A stretch of 64,000 bases of DNA from Ziziphus jujuba (lineage: Eukaryota > Streptophyta > Magnoliopsida > Rosales > Rhamnaceae). Made by a program: the position numbers and the translations under genes. This document shows positions 12,154 through 23,170 of the stretch, piece after piece. The stretch lies in NCBI RefSeq assembly GCF_031755915.1, contig NC_083387.1:25670501-25734500 (forward strand), in the 5' to 3' direction. A model generated the notes under the pieces. That model was not told the DNA's origin and did no database searches. It saw nothing but the letters and a program-made list of their open reading frames with translations. Position 1 is the stretch's first letter; each line of letters starts with the position of its first letter.

Positions 12154-12950
12154 TTTAAAAAAAAATTAAAGAGCATAAGCAAGTGCATTTAAAAAAGGAA
12201 GGTTACATGATGCTTTCGCTTTCATTCACCATATTAATGGAGAGAATGCAATTCCTTTGCACGACAAGAAAGATGGTGTTAAAGAAAGAATTTTGAATTT
12301 GATTCCCCTATGTTTCATGTTTAGTCATTATTCATGCGACTAAGCATATCACAGCTGTGCCCTACAACACATTTTCTTTCTTTTTCAACCTCATTTTTGG
12401 CAATTGACCTTTTTTTCTCTTTTTTTCCTTTTTTTTAATGTTGAAATTTTAGACTGACGCTATTTATACAGAGGAAAAAATAATTTAGTGGACCAAAACA
12501 AAAAGCAATCCCATGTGTTCCACCTATCACGCCACATAGCCCTTACGAATACATGCCTTTTACTTTTGCTTTACAATTCCACAATCCAATCAACAAAAAG
12601 CACTACCAACATTTTTTTGTGGAATTTAAAATTTTTTTCAAAACTCAAACACTACCCTTTCAACATCCACAAACAATAACTGTTCCTACTTACAATTAAC
12701 AAACAAAAACATTAAGAGACACATCGCCTTCGAAATTATAAATATTATATTTAAATTATAAAGAGAAACTATGAAGAATAATCAAGGAAAGTTAAACATG
12801 ATGTTTTTGATACTGCATAAAAAGGAAAATAAAAAAGAAAGAAGAAAATTGAAAAAATAAAAATAAAAATGGTTAACAAGACACTAAAGATTATTCACTC
12901 TCAGCAGCAAAACATCAAAAGATCCGATCCACACACACACACTCAAAATT
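11255..12950. other. AT-rich spacer between convergent genes
   Basis: No gene was recognised. It should hold the 3' UTRs of the 9693 gene (plus) and the AGP gene (minus). A (TA)n microsatellite lies at 12120-12150. Confidence 0.5.
12120..12150. repeat. (TA)n microsatellite
   Basis: About fifteen TA units in the 3' spacer. Comparable TA runs occur at about 23907-23924, 26714-26731, 26875-26895, 27392-27418, 33606-33622, 36325-36350, 39041-39066, 48952-48964 and 54573-54597. Confidence 0.9.
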
Positions 12951-13388
12951 CTACATGGCTAAAACGACGGCGCAGAGAGCGACTGCGACCGATCCGGAGA
13001 TAGCGAATCTGTTGAGAACGGCGCCATTCTGCGACGGAGCAGGAGCTTCGGATGGTGGATTTGAGATGGAGGTAGGAGTAGCGACCGGAGATGGAGACGA
13101 TGACGACGAAGACGGAGTTGGAGACGGCGGAGAGATCGCAATGGAAGGCGACGGAGTAGTCGCCGGTGGAGAAGTAGTAGTCGACGAAGGTGAAAGCGAA
13201 GAGACAGGTGGCTTCGTAGACGGAGATGGAGGAGAGATAGTTGGAGCAGACGCCGGAGGTGGAGTAGATGAAGGAGGAGATTTCGTCGGCGATGAAGCTG
13301 GAGATGACGCCGGAGATTGAGCCACGGTCGAGCCGATCAACAATGCAGTGAGCATCAGAGCCGCGAAGCTTGAGCTCGAGCCAGCCAT
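12951..13388 (-). CDS. Classical arabinogalactan protein (AGP), GPI-anchored, 145 aa
   Basis: A single-exon minus-strand frame with the three-part layout of classical AGPs. A secretory signal peptide (MAGSSSSFAALMLTALLIG...VAQ) is followed by a mature core almost entirely Pro, Ser, Thr and Ala, with SPASSPASSP and SPPSP-type repeats that would become hydroxyproline and be O-glycosylated. The C-terminus (NGAVLNRFAISGSVAVALCA...) is a small residue plus hydrophobic tail, the usual GPI-anchor signal. AGPs are secreted proteoglycans at the plasma membrane and wall, linked to growth and signalling. Codons are GC-richer than the surroundings. The opposite strand is also open over 121 codons, but that is a mirror effect of the biased codons. 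Two further AGPs lie at 36.9 and 39.2 kb. Confidence 0.93.
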   Translation of the reverse strand: MAGSSSSFAALMLTALLIGSTVAQSPASSPASSPTKSPPSSTPPPASAPTISPPSPSTKPPVSSLSPSSTTTSPPATTPSPSIAISPPSPTPSSSSSSPSPVATPTSISNPPSEAPAPSQNGAVLNRFAISGSVAVALCAVVLAM

Positions 13389-13522
13389 TTTCTAATTGGA
13401 AGTGAAAATTTCAGAGAGAGAGAATGCCAAAAGACAAAAATAAAATAAAATTAGGTCTGAGTCGGAGTCTGAGTCTGAGTCTGAGAGTCTATATGAGAAG
13501 AAACAAAACGAAGTGAGAGTAG

Positions 13523-13530
13523 TATATATA
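13523..13530 (-). promoter_or_regulatory. TATA box of the 12951 AGP gene
   Basis: On the minus strand the text reads CCTATATATACT, about 135-140 bp upstream of the ATG. This is almost the same distance as the TATA box of the AGP at 36893. Confidence 0.65.
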
Positions 13531-13559
13531 GGCAGTGTAACTGCGAAGACTTTCCAGTC

Positions 13560-15760
13560 ATCTTAAACGGTTTCCAAAGTGTACGTCCTTCTTTATGTGT
13601 ACACCGTTGGATCATGTAAAATTTCTACGATGCGGATCTCAAGGAAGATTAACGGTCAAGATAGTTCAACAATATCTTTATTGTGGAAAAGAAATATCGA
13701 GATATTTTAACGTGGCCAACTTAAAAACTGATTATTGCTGCTTTTTGGTCTTTGTTTCGTGCTCTACCACTAAGGCACAGTTGTATCTATCTGGATCGTA
13801 CAAGTGGTTTCGATTTTCGAATTTGCTGTTATCGCTGTCCGTCAGATTTAGTAAATATAATAATATTAATATTACAACGGTCGTCCGGAAGGTTTCTAAG
13901 GTGGAAAGCCTAGTGGGACCACTAGCATTTGGAAATCGGAAACATAATCAACACGGCATCGTCTTTTTCTTTCTTTTTTGTTTTCTTTTTTTTTTTTTTG
14001 GTTGGGGAATTTTCTTTTTCCAAAAATGTTAATTTTCATTAATCATCATTAATTATGGAAGATACATAGGTGATTTACTAACGTGGTATCATGTCATGCA
14101 TGAATGTCATAATATAATGGATTTATATGATGGATTTCAAAATTCAAGTACTTTATAGTGTTCTATTTAATTATGCTCAAATTCAAAGTATAGAAGTGTA
14201 TTTTCCCCACCAAAACAATGCGACATTATATTTTTACATAAGCTTTTAAATGGTTGTTAGTCTTTTTTTTTTTTAATTTTTTTTTATGGAATATATTAGT
14301 ACTAGTCCATTGTATTTCTAAAGTGGACGGTATTAGATGTTATAAGATCATTAAAAGTTCAAGTAAGAGAGGATCTAAATCCACGTATAAGAATGTGTGC
14401 ATAATGTCAAAAATTAAGTTAAAATGTGCTCAAATTTTTATTTTTTTTTTAAAATTAAGATGTACTCAATTTTGATAAAAAATAAATAAGTAAATAAAGG
14501 GTTACAAGAGTTCTTTTGGGCTTCCAAGAAGTTACCATCTACTTGTGGATGTTTTTTTTTTTTTCTCTCCTTAGTATTATTTATTTATTTATTTTTATAT
14601 TGAAAAGGAATTTGAATTTGGAGTACCAAAAAACAGTAATATCGTCCTTAAATAGTTTCCTAAGAAACCCTTTTTGAATGATTAAGTTGATAGGTGTTTT
14701 AAATAACCCTCAAATTGTGACAGGTCAACTCTTTTTATCTATGGTTAGTGTTATGTCATGTAATTATTAATTTAGACGATTCAATTACTTATTAATTAGT
14801 ATTAATTACCTTATATGATTTAGAATTAAATTGATTAAAAAAACAATTTGAAAATATAATCGAAATGATATATAATATATCTCCATGATAATAATTTTAT
14901 AAATTTTTTAACAATTCTAGAATTAAATAACAAAACAAGAGTAAAGTTTATTGTTAAATATTTTATATATGTTTTTATTTATATATAATTAATATGTAAA
15001 TTTTTTCTTTTGCAAAATTAGGTTTTCTTATGGAAATATGTCATCTATTATTTTGATTATATTTTGGGATTGTTTTTTCTTTAGAAGTAATCAATTAAAT
15101 TCTAGACTAATTGATGAGTAATGAAAATATTCCTAAATTAATAAGAATTATATGGCATAACACTAACGGTTAAATCTAAAGGATAACATGTCACATGGAT
15201 TACCAAATTGTTATATTTTCTTTTCCTATAAATGAAGATGATCCTTATCCCTATTACAGATACTTAGAAATGGAGATCCAAAGCAATGTTATAGATTAGT
15301 GAATAGGTAAAATATAAACACATGGTTTTGAGTCTTTTGACAACCACAAAATCCCACCAAAAAAAAAAAAAAAAAAAATTAGTAACACGTTATACCAACG
15401 AATGCCAAGTGAAATATAAAACTTAAACATATATTAACTGAAATTATAAAATAATAATAATAATAAATAAACGAGCAATTATTGTAACTCTTGGTTTCCC
15501 TTTAATACATAATATTATACTACAAATATAAAATATTATCAAAACTTTTAATTAATAAGCTAACAATTTAGGGGGAAGGGGATGCCTGGGGGCACAGCAA
15601 AAAAAAAAAAAAAAAAAAAAAACAAACATTTTAGGGGGAAAAAAATGCTAAATTTCGTACAGTATTTAGTTTAGGATGCCAAATATTTTATTAAAAAAAT
15701 ACTGAACAAGTATTTCTTTTGGTTTTTTTTTTTTTTAAAAAAAAGAAAATAAAGTATAAA
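13560..15760. other. Intergenic region upstream of AGP and PPR genes
   Basis: Contains the upstream regulatory DNA of the AGP (minus) and, at its right end, of the PPR gene (plus). The frame at 13595-14032 is Phe-rich with no recognisable domain. The segment at 14035-14300 is a repeat shared with 19955-20250. Poly-A runs lie at 15360-15378 and 15599-15622. Confidence 0.5.
14035..14300 (+). repeat. Dispersed direct repeat, copy 1
   Basis: Shares long blocks with 19955-20250 in the same orientation: GAAGATACAT, ATCATGTCATGCAT, ATAGTGTTC, ATTTTCCCCACCAAAAC, GACATTATAT and GGTTGTTAGTC followed by poly-T and ATGGAATATA. The two copies bracket the PPR gene and one RNase H-like fragment. No terminal inverted repeats were found. 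Confidence 0.85.
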
Positions 15761-15851
15761 TATGAAAAAATTCAAATGTCTGCATGCTTTCCTCCTTACG
15801 GACGGAATACAAACAAAAAAAAAAAAAAAAAAAAAAAAAAGGCCCTTTGTA

Positions 15852-17381
15852 ATGGGTCTGTATGAATTCATCAATCTTCTGCAGAAATCATCAAGAAAAT
15901 TCATCTACCCCTTCATACGCTTCCCAAATCCTACATTTTCGTCGTTCCGTGCAACTGTTCATATAAAATCGCTTACTAGCTCACTCCAAGATGTCAATTT
16001 CACAAGCAAGAAAATCGCAGAAGATACTGAAAAAGTTTGCAAACTACTATCCAACAACAAGTCCAACTCTCGCATCGAGAGCTTACTCAGCAATGAAGCA
16101 GCTGTTGAAGTTTCACCGACATTGGTTGTGGAGGTTTTGAAGAGGATAAGCAATGCGGGTGTTCTTGCTCTTTCCTTCTTTAGGTGGGCTGAGAAGCAAA
16201 AAGGGTTCAAATATACCACGGAGAGCTACATCCATTTGATTGAATCTCTGGGTAAGATCAAGCAGTTCAGTATGATATGGCAATTGGTCAATGACATGAA
16301 GCGTAAAGGGTTGTTGACTAAAGAGACTTTCACGTTGATTTCGCGGAGATATGCGAGAGCAAGGAAGGTTCAGGAAGCGATTGAGACTTTTGAGAAGATG
16401 GAGAAGTTCGGAATGAAGCCGGAAGTGTCGGATTTTAACAGACTGATTGATACTCTGTGCAAGTCGAGACAGGTTGAAAAAGCACAGCAACTGTTCGATG
16501 AAATGAAAAACAGGAGGTTTAAACCTGATATTAAGTCGTACACGATTTTGTTAGAAGGTTGGGGTCAAACACAGAGTTTATTAAGGCTGAATGAGGTTTA
16601 TCGGGAGATGAGGGATGAGGGGTTTGAGCCTGATGTTGTGGCTTATGGTATATTGATAAACGCACATTGTAAGGCTAAGAAATATGATGAAGCGATTAAA
16701 TGGTTTCATGAAATGGAAGCTAAGAATTGCAAGCCCAGTCCTCATATTTTCTGTATTTTGATTAACGGGTTAGGCTCTGACAATAGATTGATTGAAGCAC
16801 TTGAATTTTTTGAACAATACAAGGCTAGTGGTTTTGAGCCTGAGACAGCCACTTATAATGCTGTGGTAGGTGCTTACTGCTGGTCAATGCAAATGCAGGA
16901 TGCATATAGGATGCTTGACGAAATGCGTGAATTTGGGGTTGGTCCCAATTCTCGAACTTATGATATAATTTTACATCACTTGATAAAGGGTGGAAGAACT
17001 GAAGAAGCTAATGATCTTTTCCAGAAAATTACCAGCGAGTCTGGCTGTGAGCCAACTATGAGCACCTATGAGATCATGGTGAGGATGTTTTGCAATGAGG
17101 ATCGCGTGGATAATGCTATTGGAGTCTGGAATAAAATGAGAAGCAAAGGAGTTCTTCCTGGAATGCACATGTTCTGTACATTAATAGACAGTTTGTGCTT
17201 TGAAAATAGATTAAATGAAGCTTGTGAGTACTTTGAGGATATGTTGGACATGGGTATTCGACCTCCCGCCTCAATGTTTAGCAGGCTGAAAAGAGCTCTT
17301 CTTGATGAAGGAAGGAAAGATTTTGTTCAGATTTTGACCCAGAAGATTGATAGACTGAGGAAAACTCCATTGGTTGCCTGA
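15852..17381 (+). CDS. P-class PPR protein, organelle-targeted, 509 aa, single exon
   Basis: Tandem 35-residue pentatricopeptide repeats fill residues ~120-490, for example SDFNRLIDTLCKSRQVEKAQ, KSYTILLEGWGQTQSLLR, VAYGILINAHCKAKKYDEA and STYEIMVRMFCNEDRVDNA. There is no E or DYW editing extension. The N-terminus (MGLYEFINLLQKSSRKFIYP) is basic and Ser-rich, suiting a mitochondrial presequence. The open frame extends 30 codons further upstream, but those include an A-run encoding nine Lys, so the ATG at 15852 is the sensible start. From memory it most resembles the mitochondrial At1g71060-type PPR proteins. PPR proteins bind organelle RNA and affect its stability, splicing or translation; the target here is unknown. 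Absence of introns is normal for the family. Confidence 0.93.
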   Translation: MGLYEFINLLQKSSRKFIYPFIRFPNPTFSSFRATVHIKSLTSSLQDVNFTSKKIAEDTEKVCKLLSNNKSNSRIESLLSNEAAVEVSPTLVVEVLKRISNAGVLALSFFRWAEKQKGFKYTTESYIHLIESLGKIKQFSMIWQLVNDMKRKGLLTKETFTLISRRYARARKVQEAIETFEKMEKFGMKPEVSDFNRLIDTLCKSRQVEKAQQLFDEMKNRRFKPDIKSYTILLEGWGQTQSLLRLNEVYREMRDEGFEPDVVAYGILINAHCKAKKYDEAIKWFHEMEAKNCKPSPHIFCILINGLGSDNRLIEALEFFEQYKASGFEPETATYNAVVGAYCWSMQMQDAYRMLDEMREFGVGPNSRTYDIILHHLIKGGRTEEANDLFQKITSESGCEPTMSTYEIMVRMFCNEDRVDNAIGVWNKMRSKGVLPGMHMFCTLIDSLCFENRLNEACEYFEDMLDMGIRPPASMFSRLKRALLDEGRKDFVQILTQKIDRLRKTPLVA

Positions 17382-17689
17382 TGGCAGTTTTAGATGTCCA
17401 AGTCTTGTATCGTACAGATGGATGATGAATTGATCAAAAACTCATCTAGCCTGCCCTGCTTCCCAAAATTTTCAAGGCTTTCCTGGTGAGGAAATTACAT
17501 TAACCTACTTGTTATTATGTAAGTTTTGTGTTCTTATAAATCATATCAACACTTCCAATTTGCTTACCATTTTAAGAATTGCATAATATAACACATTGCT
17601 TCATTATAATTTTCTAAATGGGCAACGTTCTTGTTAGTACATGAGGCAATGCAAAATACAACAAGAGGTGAAAAAAGAAACAATACATC

Positions 17690-18145
17690 ATATTTAACTT
17701 CAGAATTCGACATTTTGTCAGGAAACTAGGTGGATTCCTCCAGTGGAAAAGGTAATCAAAACTATGCTGATGGTTTCTTTTATCGTAAAATGGGAAAGGT
17801 TGCAGTGAGTGTAGTTGTAACTTGTAAGAGATCATGAAAGGATACTTTCACTTTGTTTGTTTGTGGCATCTCTATGCATTGCAGTAGGTGTAGCTGAAAG
17901 ATTGAATATGAGGTATATTATGGTTGAGATAGACTAAAACTTTTTCATGGTGGGGCTCTGGATGGTGGAAAGATTGTGGAAGATTTTAAGGATAATATTG
18001 CCAAAGTTTTGATTCATGCCCTTTTTCATAATAATCCTAGCCTACATAAGATAGCAGAGCAGAGTGGGCAGCTAAAAGAACCAGCCAGGGAAATCTTCAT
18101 CCTAGCTGAGAACTTTCCGTCCCTCCAAAATTTTTAAGGTTTTTT
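17690..18145 (+). pseudogene. RNase H-like (RVT_3) retroelement fragment, copy A
   Basis: Broken frames read ADGFF.RKMGKVAVSVVV, FVCGISMHC and KIEYEVYYG, the degraded core of the plant RNase H-like domain found at the 3' end of LINE-type reverse transcriptases. It is clearly related to 34640-35030, where the reading is better preserved. Several stops and indels are present. It lies just 3' of the PPR gene on the same strand. Confidence 0.7.
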
Positions 18146-18239
18146 TTTAAAGAAAATTGATGTTCAATGTATGACCATAGAATCCAGCTAATATTTTCAT
18201 TGATGATGACCAAGAAAGAAAAAATTGTTAGTAAATTTT

Positions 18240-19070
18240 TGGAAGCATGTTTTCTTTTAATTTTTCCAGTGTTCATTACCCCAAAGATACCCCACTTGAG
18301 AAAAGAATTTTAGAACATGAGTGTTGGCCGTTATTAGTTAAATTTATTTCTGGAATTTTTATATATATAAAGTCTTTATTTTATAATAATGTTAGAGATT
18401 CTTAATTTAATTTTTTTTTAATTTTCTATAAACATATATAAGATTGTCAAGACATGATTAAACACTTTAGAAAAATAATAATAGCTGTCTTAATTAACAA
18501 TAACTTAAATTTATAGGTAACCTGAATGAACTTTTAAAGAATTTCATATATAAAAAAAACTATGAATTTAATTTATAAAATTGACCGAAGAAGTGGTAAC
18601 TAGGTGTATCGATTTTGTCTAAAACATGTTAGTTGCCTTCTGGTACTATAAAACGTGTTAAACAGGTTTTCTTTTAGTTTTTTCAGTCTTCATTACCCTA
18701 AAGATATCTCACTTGAGAAAAGAATTTCAACACATGACTGTTGTCAGTTGTTAGTTACATTTATTTTCTGAACTTTTTATTAAGTTTTTATTTTATAAAA
18801 TGTTAAGAGTTTCTAAATTTTGAATTTATTTATTTTTTAATTTTTTATAAGCATATGTCATATTGTCATGACATGATGAAACACTGAAAGAGAAAATAGT
18901 TGCTCCTTTTGTTTCCAAAAAAAAAAGAAAAAAAGAAAAAAAAAGCCTATTCTTAATTAAATAAAATTATGAATTTAATTCCCAAAAAACAAAACCAAAG
19001 AAGAGGCCAATGAGTGTTGTCAATCGTGTCTGAAACATATTAATTATCTTATGGGTTCTATAAAATAAAA
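18240..19070 (+). repeat. Two-copy tandem repeat, ~415 bp unit
   Basis: Copies at about 18240-18655 and 18656-19070 share CAGTGTTCATTACCCCAAAG against CAGTCTTCATTACCCTAAAG, CTTGAGAAAAGAATTT, GACATGAT.AAACACT and a closing TGTCTAAAACAT/TGTCTGAAACAT. They are diverged by many point changes. Confidence 0.75.
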
Positions 19071-19954
19071 ATTTTAAAAAAAATTGACTATGTTAAATAT
19101 ATATATCTGTACAAATTTGTACAAGATACTTCAACACTTGCTATTAAAAAAAAATGTCATGGCACCTAATTTTTTTCTTTTTTAAGATCCGAGAAAAGAA
19201 ATCCATACAATCATCAACTCCCATTTAATGAGATTGAAATCTTGGTATAATCGTACATATAAACTTTAATTACCTTCACATTTAGTCATAGAACATAATT
19301 TGTTCGATGCTTTTTACGTAAAAAGAACAAGAGATCTTTTCAGAATTTGATTCTTCTTTTGATATAACAAATTGTTTGTATTTACTTGTCCAACTTTATT
19401 AATTTCATAAAAAATTAAAAAATATATATAATTTTTAAATTTTTTTCATCTTATTTTTAATAATAATGAGTGAAATGGCAATTTTATCAAAAATTAAAAA
19501 ATGAAATTATTCGCCCATGGGCTTACACAATTAGTTTTTTTTTTTTTTTTTTTTAACTCGTTACTCATAAATTATAATTAAGATTAGGAATATTTTCCTG
19601 TTAAATATTAATACACTAATACAAATATTGCTCTGTTAATGAAATTTACTTCGATATTTATGAAAAAATGTCAATGGTGTTTGGGTTTTGCAAGTATAGA
19701 ACTATCTGTTTTTCTGGGAACCGTGGGCATGTTTTTTTTTGGAAGGGTCCTTCTTGGGGTATGGTTTATTGATTAACAATTTCCAATCTCTAAGTTATCA
19801 AACGTACAAAAAAGATTAATTCCAAGATTTTGTTTTCTTAAAAGGTATGCAGAATACAGATTAAGAAAATTACAGTAGAAAAATTTCAATGGAAAAAAGA
19901 AATTAAGTTCCAAGAAATTAAGAAAATTAAGAAATTGCAGTAGAAAATTTTCAA

Positions 19955-20250
19955 TAGAAGATACATGGATGATTTTCTAACGTGATATCATGTCATGCAT
20001 TAAAAAATAAAAATTTATTTATTAACGTCATTAATATCTAATGGAATTATATGATAGATTTCAAAATTCATATTACTTTATAGTGTCCATGTAATTAGTC
20101 AGTATATTTTCCCCACCAAAACGATGAGACATTATATGTTTTACCTAAACGTTTAAAAGGTTGGTAGTCTTTTCTTTATTTCTTTCTTTCTTTCCTTTTT
20201 CTTTTTCTTTTTCTTTTTCTTTTTTTTTAATGGAATATACCGGTCTTTTA
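19955..20250 (+). repeat. Dispersed direct repeat, copy 2
   Basis: Second copy of 14035-14300, separated from it by the PPR gene and block A. A CTTTTT-type pyrimidine tract at 20169-20228 has expanded inside it. Confidence 0.85.
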
Positions 20251-20718
20251 CATGTGCTATAATTTGTTTTTTAATTAGTTTTTGAAATAATTTCGCCCTT
20301 GAAGTATGTAATAAATTATAATGTAAAATCAGTCGTATCATCAAGATTTATATGGTATTTATTTATTTATCTATTTTTGGAAATTGTAACGGTATTTATT
20401 TAAACAAATATTGTTTGCATAAGTTATTTATACAATATTTAACGATTAATTTCGTTATACTCCAACTAAAGGAAATTGAGGATGGATTTTTTATTTATTT
20501 ATTTATTTTTTTTGTAGGGCTGAAGAAGGATGAATTTTATATGATATTATTTACGTGAATTGATTTAATATTGGACTCCAATATAACCCTGGTCCAATAT
20601 TATATACAATATAATTTTCCTTACAAAAAAAAAAAAAAAAGAAAAAAAAAAAGAAAAAAGAAAAAAGGTTAAAAGCCCCAAAATCCTCAACCAGAGAACA
20701 ACGCCGCGAGCAGCTTCA

Positions 20719-21583
20719 ATGGCGTCTCGCTCAGTTTTCTCGCTCTTAGACGGTATGCACTTCCCATTTTCCCATTTTCCTTGTTTTCTGGAGAAAACGG
20801 AGAAACTGGACAGAGTCAATGACTTTGAATTTCAAAAACAAACTTCTTCATTTTTTCACTAAAAACTTCTACTCACATTTGGTACATAAATTCGGATTTT
20901 TTTCCCCAATTTTGTGCAATTTCTTTGCAAATAAACTTATGAATTGAATCATGTCGGACTTAACTCATCTCAATTGTTACGTAACACAGAAAATGCGGCG
21001 AAAGCAGCATCCTCAGCAACAATTCTCGGCCGGAATCTATAAGTAGATTATTTCTTCGGGAGCACTGAGTAGTTTGATGTTTCTTGAAAATCACTGGGAA
21101 AATGACGACCTCAAAAGTAGAGTCTTCAGGCTTAGGCTGCCCAAGCGAAGTGTCACCAATCTTCTTCAGAAGTGGATAAGTGAAGGCAACCCAATTGCTA
21201 TCTCGGAGCTTCGCCAGATTTCTAAGGAACTCAGGAAATGTCAGCGTTACAAGCACGCTCTCGAGGTATGATTTCTTTTTCTACTATTTTGAATTTTTCC
21301 ATTCTAGGTTTGTTTGGTTGCAGATAAAGGTACGACATTTTTTAGTGTAATAGAAAAAGCAAAGCCAGGAAATTTTAATCACTTAACTTCGAAACTCTAC
21401 AAGTAATGCTCTTTTTATTTTTTATTGTTTGTATGTGGAGAGTTAGAGATCTTGATTTGAAACAATAAAAGAACAGTATTTTGAAGTTAACAAGCACTAA
21501 AATTTCTTCATGGATACTTCTATGATCTTGGTTTTCATTGAGCTCCCATTTATATAAATTGACTAGTAAACAATGTACAATTT

Positions 21584-21617
<34 letters not shown>

Positions 21618-23170
21618 TTAATATTAAACTTTTTAAAAAGTACGAATCGGAGGAGATGACCAATTGAAAGGGAAAATGAGACGTAAAATAAATGGTTGAT
21701 GCATGGGGTCAGATACTTATCAGTCTTCAAAATGAGAGCTGGTGCCTTGGAAACAGCTTTATTCATCTTTTTTCGAATTCATAGTTCAGGGTATTGCATG
21801 AACAGCCATGCCCTAGTAGTTTTCTGTAAATGTCCTGTTTATTGATCATTTTGAAGAAGTCGTTGCGTTACCTGAAGATTGCTAAATTTCACCTGTCTTA
21901 TACACGATGTAAACTCTTTATAGAAAGAGATATAGTTATTAACTATGATTCTCTACTTGTTTTTGTATACTTATCTGTTTGTGAGAGAGAGAAAGAGGGG
22001 GTCCAACCATGCTCAGGACAAACCTGAAGTGGGCGAACATATTAGTCATCTAGTAGGAGCATAATCTGTTGGAGAAACCTCTCAAGTTGAAGACGCTTAA
22101 GAGAAAGTTTAACTTGTTTTGTCTCACCGGAGCTTCTAGAATACTACACAGATTTCTAATATGGATTGAGCACTAGTGACCATGACAAAGGAAATTTTTT
22201 GTCTCTTCTAAAGATCAATTTAGCTCTGAATGTGCTTAGGACTTGGGATAGAACAGCTGATGTAATTTCTGGTGTGAGAATGTGCAATCTTTAATTAGCA
22301 CATTGCTGCTGCTCCTCTGTTCCAGATTCGGTATCTCAAAAATTGTCAGATTCTGACTATGCCATCCGCATTGACTTGATGACAAAAGTTTTTGGAATTG
22401 ATGCTACTGAGCACTATTTCGAAGGTCTGCCTCTGACTGCAAAATCCACTGAAACCTACACTGCTTTCCTCCACTCATATGCTGGAGCAAAATTGACCAA
22501 CGTCTGAGAACCTTTGTGAGAGGATAAAGGATTCAAACCTCGGTTTCAGTGCCCTTGCATACAATGAGATGATGATATGTAACCTTCGACTGGGCAAGTG
22601 GAGAAGGTCTCTTTGGTTGTGGAAGAACTTCAAAGATAGAAGGTAGCACCAGATATCTTCACTTACAATCTATGGATAAGTTCACGTGCTGCATCTCTGA
22701 ACATTGATGAAGTTAGATGGATTTTAGATGAAGAAGTCTGACCCTGGTGCTGATGAAGATTGGGAGAGGTACATAAACCTCAGCAATATATATGTTTTGG
22801 CAGGTCATCTTGTGACTGCAGAGTTAAATTCTCTTGTTGAAGCTGAAAAAAACTATCTCACAGAGAATGGATTATGTATGACTTCCTTATAATTCTGCAT
22901 GCTGGTCTAGGAAACAAAGATAGGATTGATCAAATATGGAAATCCTTGCAGATGATGAAGCAAAAGATGATAAGTAGAAACTACATTTGCAGTGTTTCTT
23001 CATATCTGATGCTTAGGCATTTAAAAGTAGGAGAGATTATTGACCAATGGAAGCAATCAACTACTACAGCTTTTGATGTTTCTGCCTGTCGGAGGCTTTT
23101 GAATGCATTTGCCTTATTGGATAACAGCGAAAGTCAACAGCTTTCATATGCTTCTAATTCAGAACTCTGA
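20719..23170 (+). pseudogene. Degenerate PPR gene (At5g09450-like, mitochondrial type)
   Basis: Recognisable pieces appear in order. Exon 1 (20719-20752, MASRSVFSLLD) has donor GTATGC and the next acceptor is at about 20989. Then come SSGALSS and ENDDLKSRVFRLRLPKRS...ISELRQISKELRKCQRYKHALEV (about 21065-21266, donor GTATGA). LSDSDYAIRIDLMTKVFGID...YFEGL...YTAFLHSYAGAK follows at about 22335-22500, then AYNEMM at 22558, YDFLIILHAGLGNKDRIDQI and YICSVSSYLMLRHLKVGEII...DVSACRRLLNAF to 23170. Order and content fit the ~400-residue At5g09450 PPR family as I remember it. A stop in exon 2 (about 21042) and many frameshifts between 22500 and 22880 destroy the frame. Introns are kept, so it is a decayed gene rather than a retrocopy. 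Expression as a short fragment cannot be excluded. Confidence 0.88.
21586..21617. repeat. (ATT)n microsatellite
   Basis: About ten trinucleotide units within the main intron of the dead PPR gene. Confidence 0.9.

Larger units (their letters stand above)
17690..19545 (+). repeat. Segmental duplication block A
   Basis: Same order and orientation of segments as block B (34640-35965): RNase H-like fragment, the 'gttagtaaattt...attacc' unit, and the 'catttagtcata.aacataatttgtt...atgagtgaaatggcaatttta' segment. Block A carries the middle unit twice (about 18240-18655 and 18656-19070), while block B has it once. Confidence 0.8.

Noticed and set aside
12955..13320. 121-codon acidic Gly-rich frame on the plus strand opposite the AGP
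   Set aside because: It is the mirror of Pro/Ser/Thr codons of the AGP on the minus strand; low complexity and no start context.
13595..14032. 145-codon plus-strand frame
   Set aside because: Phe-rich, runs into a poly-T tract, no recognisable domain, and the region behaves as upstream DNA of the AGP.
16113..16490. 125-codon minus-strand frame
   Set aside because: Antisense shadow of the PPR gene.
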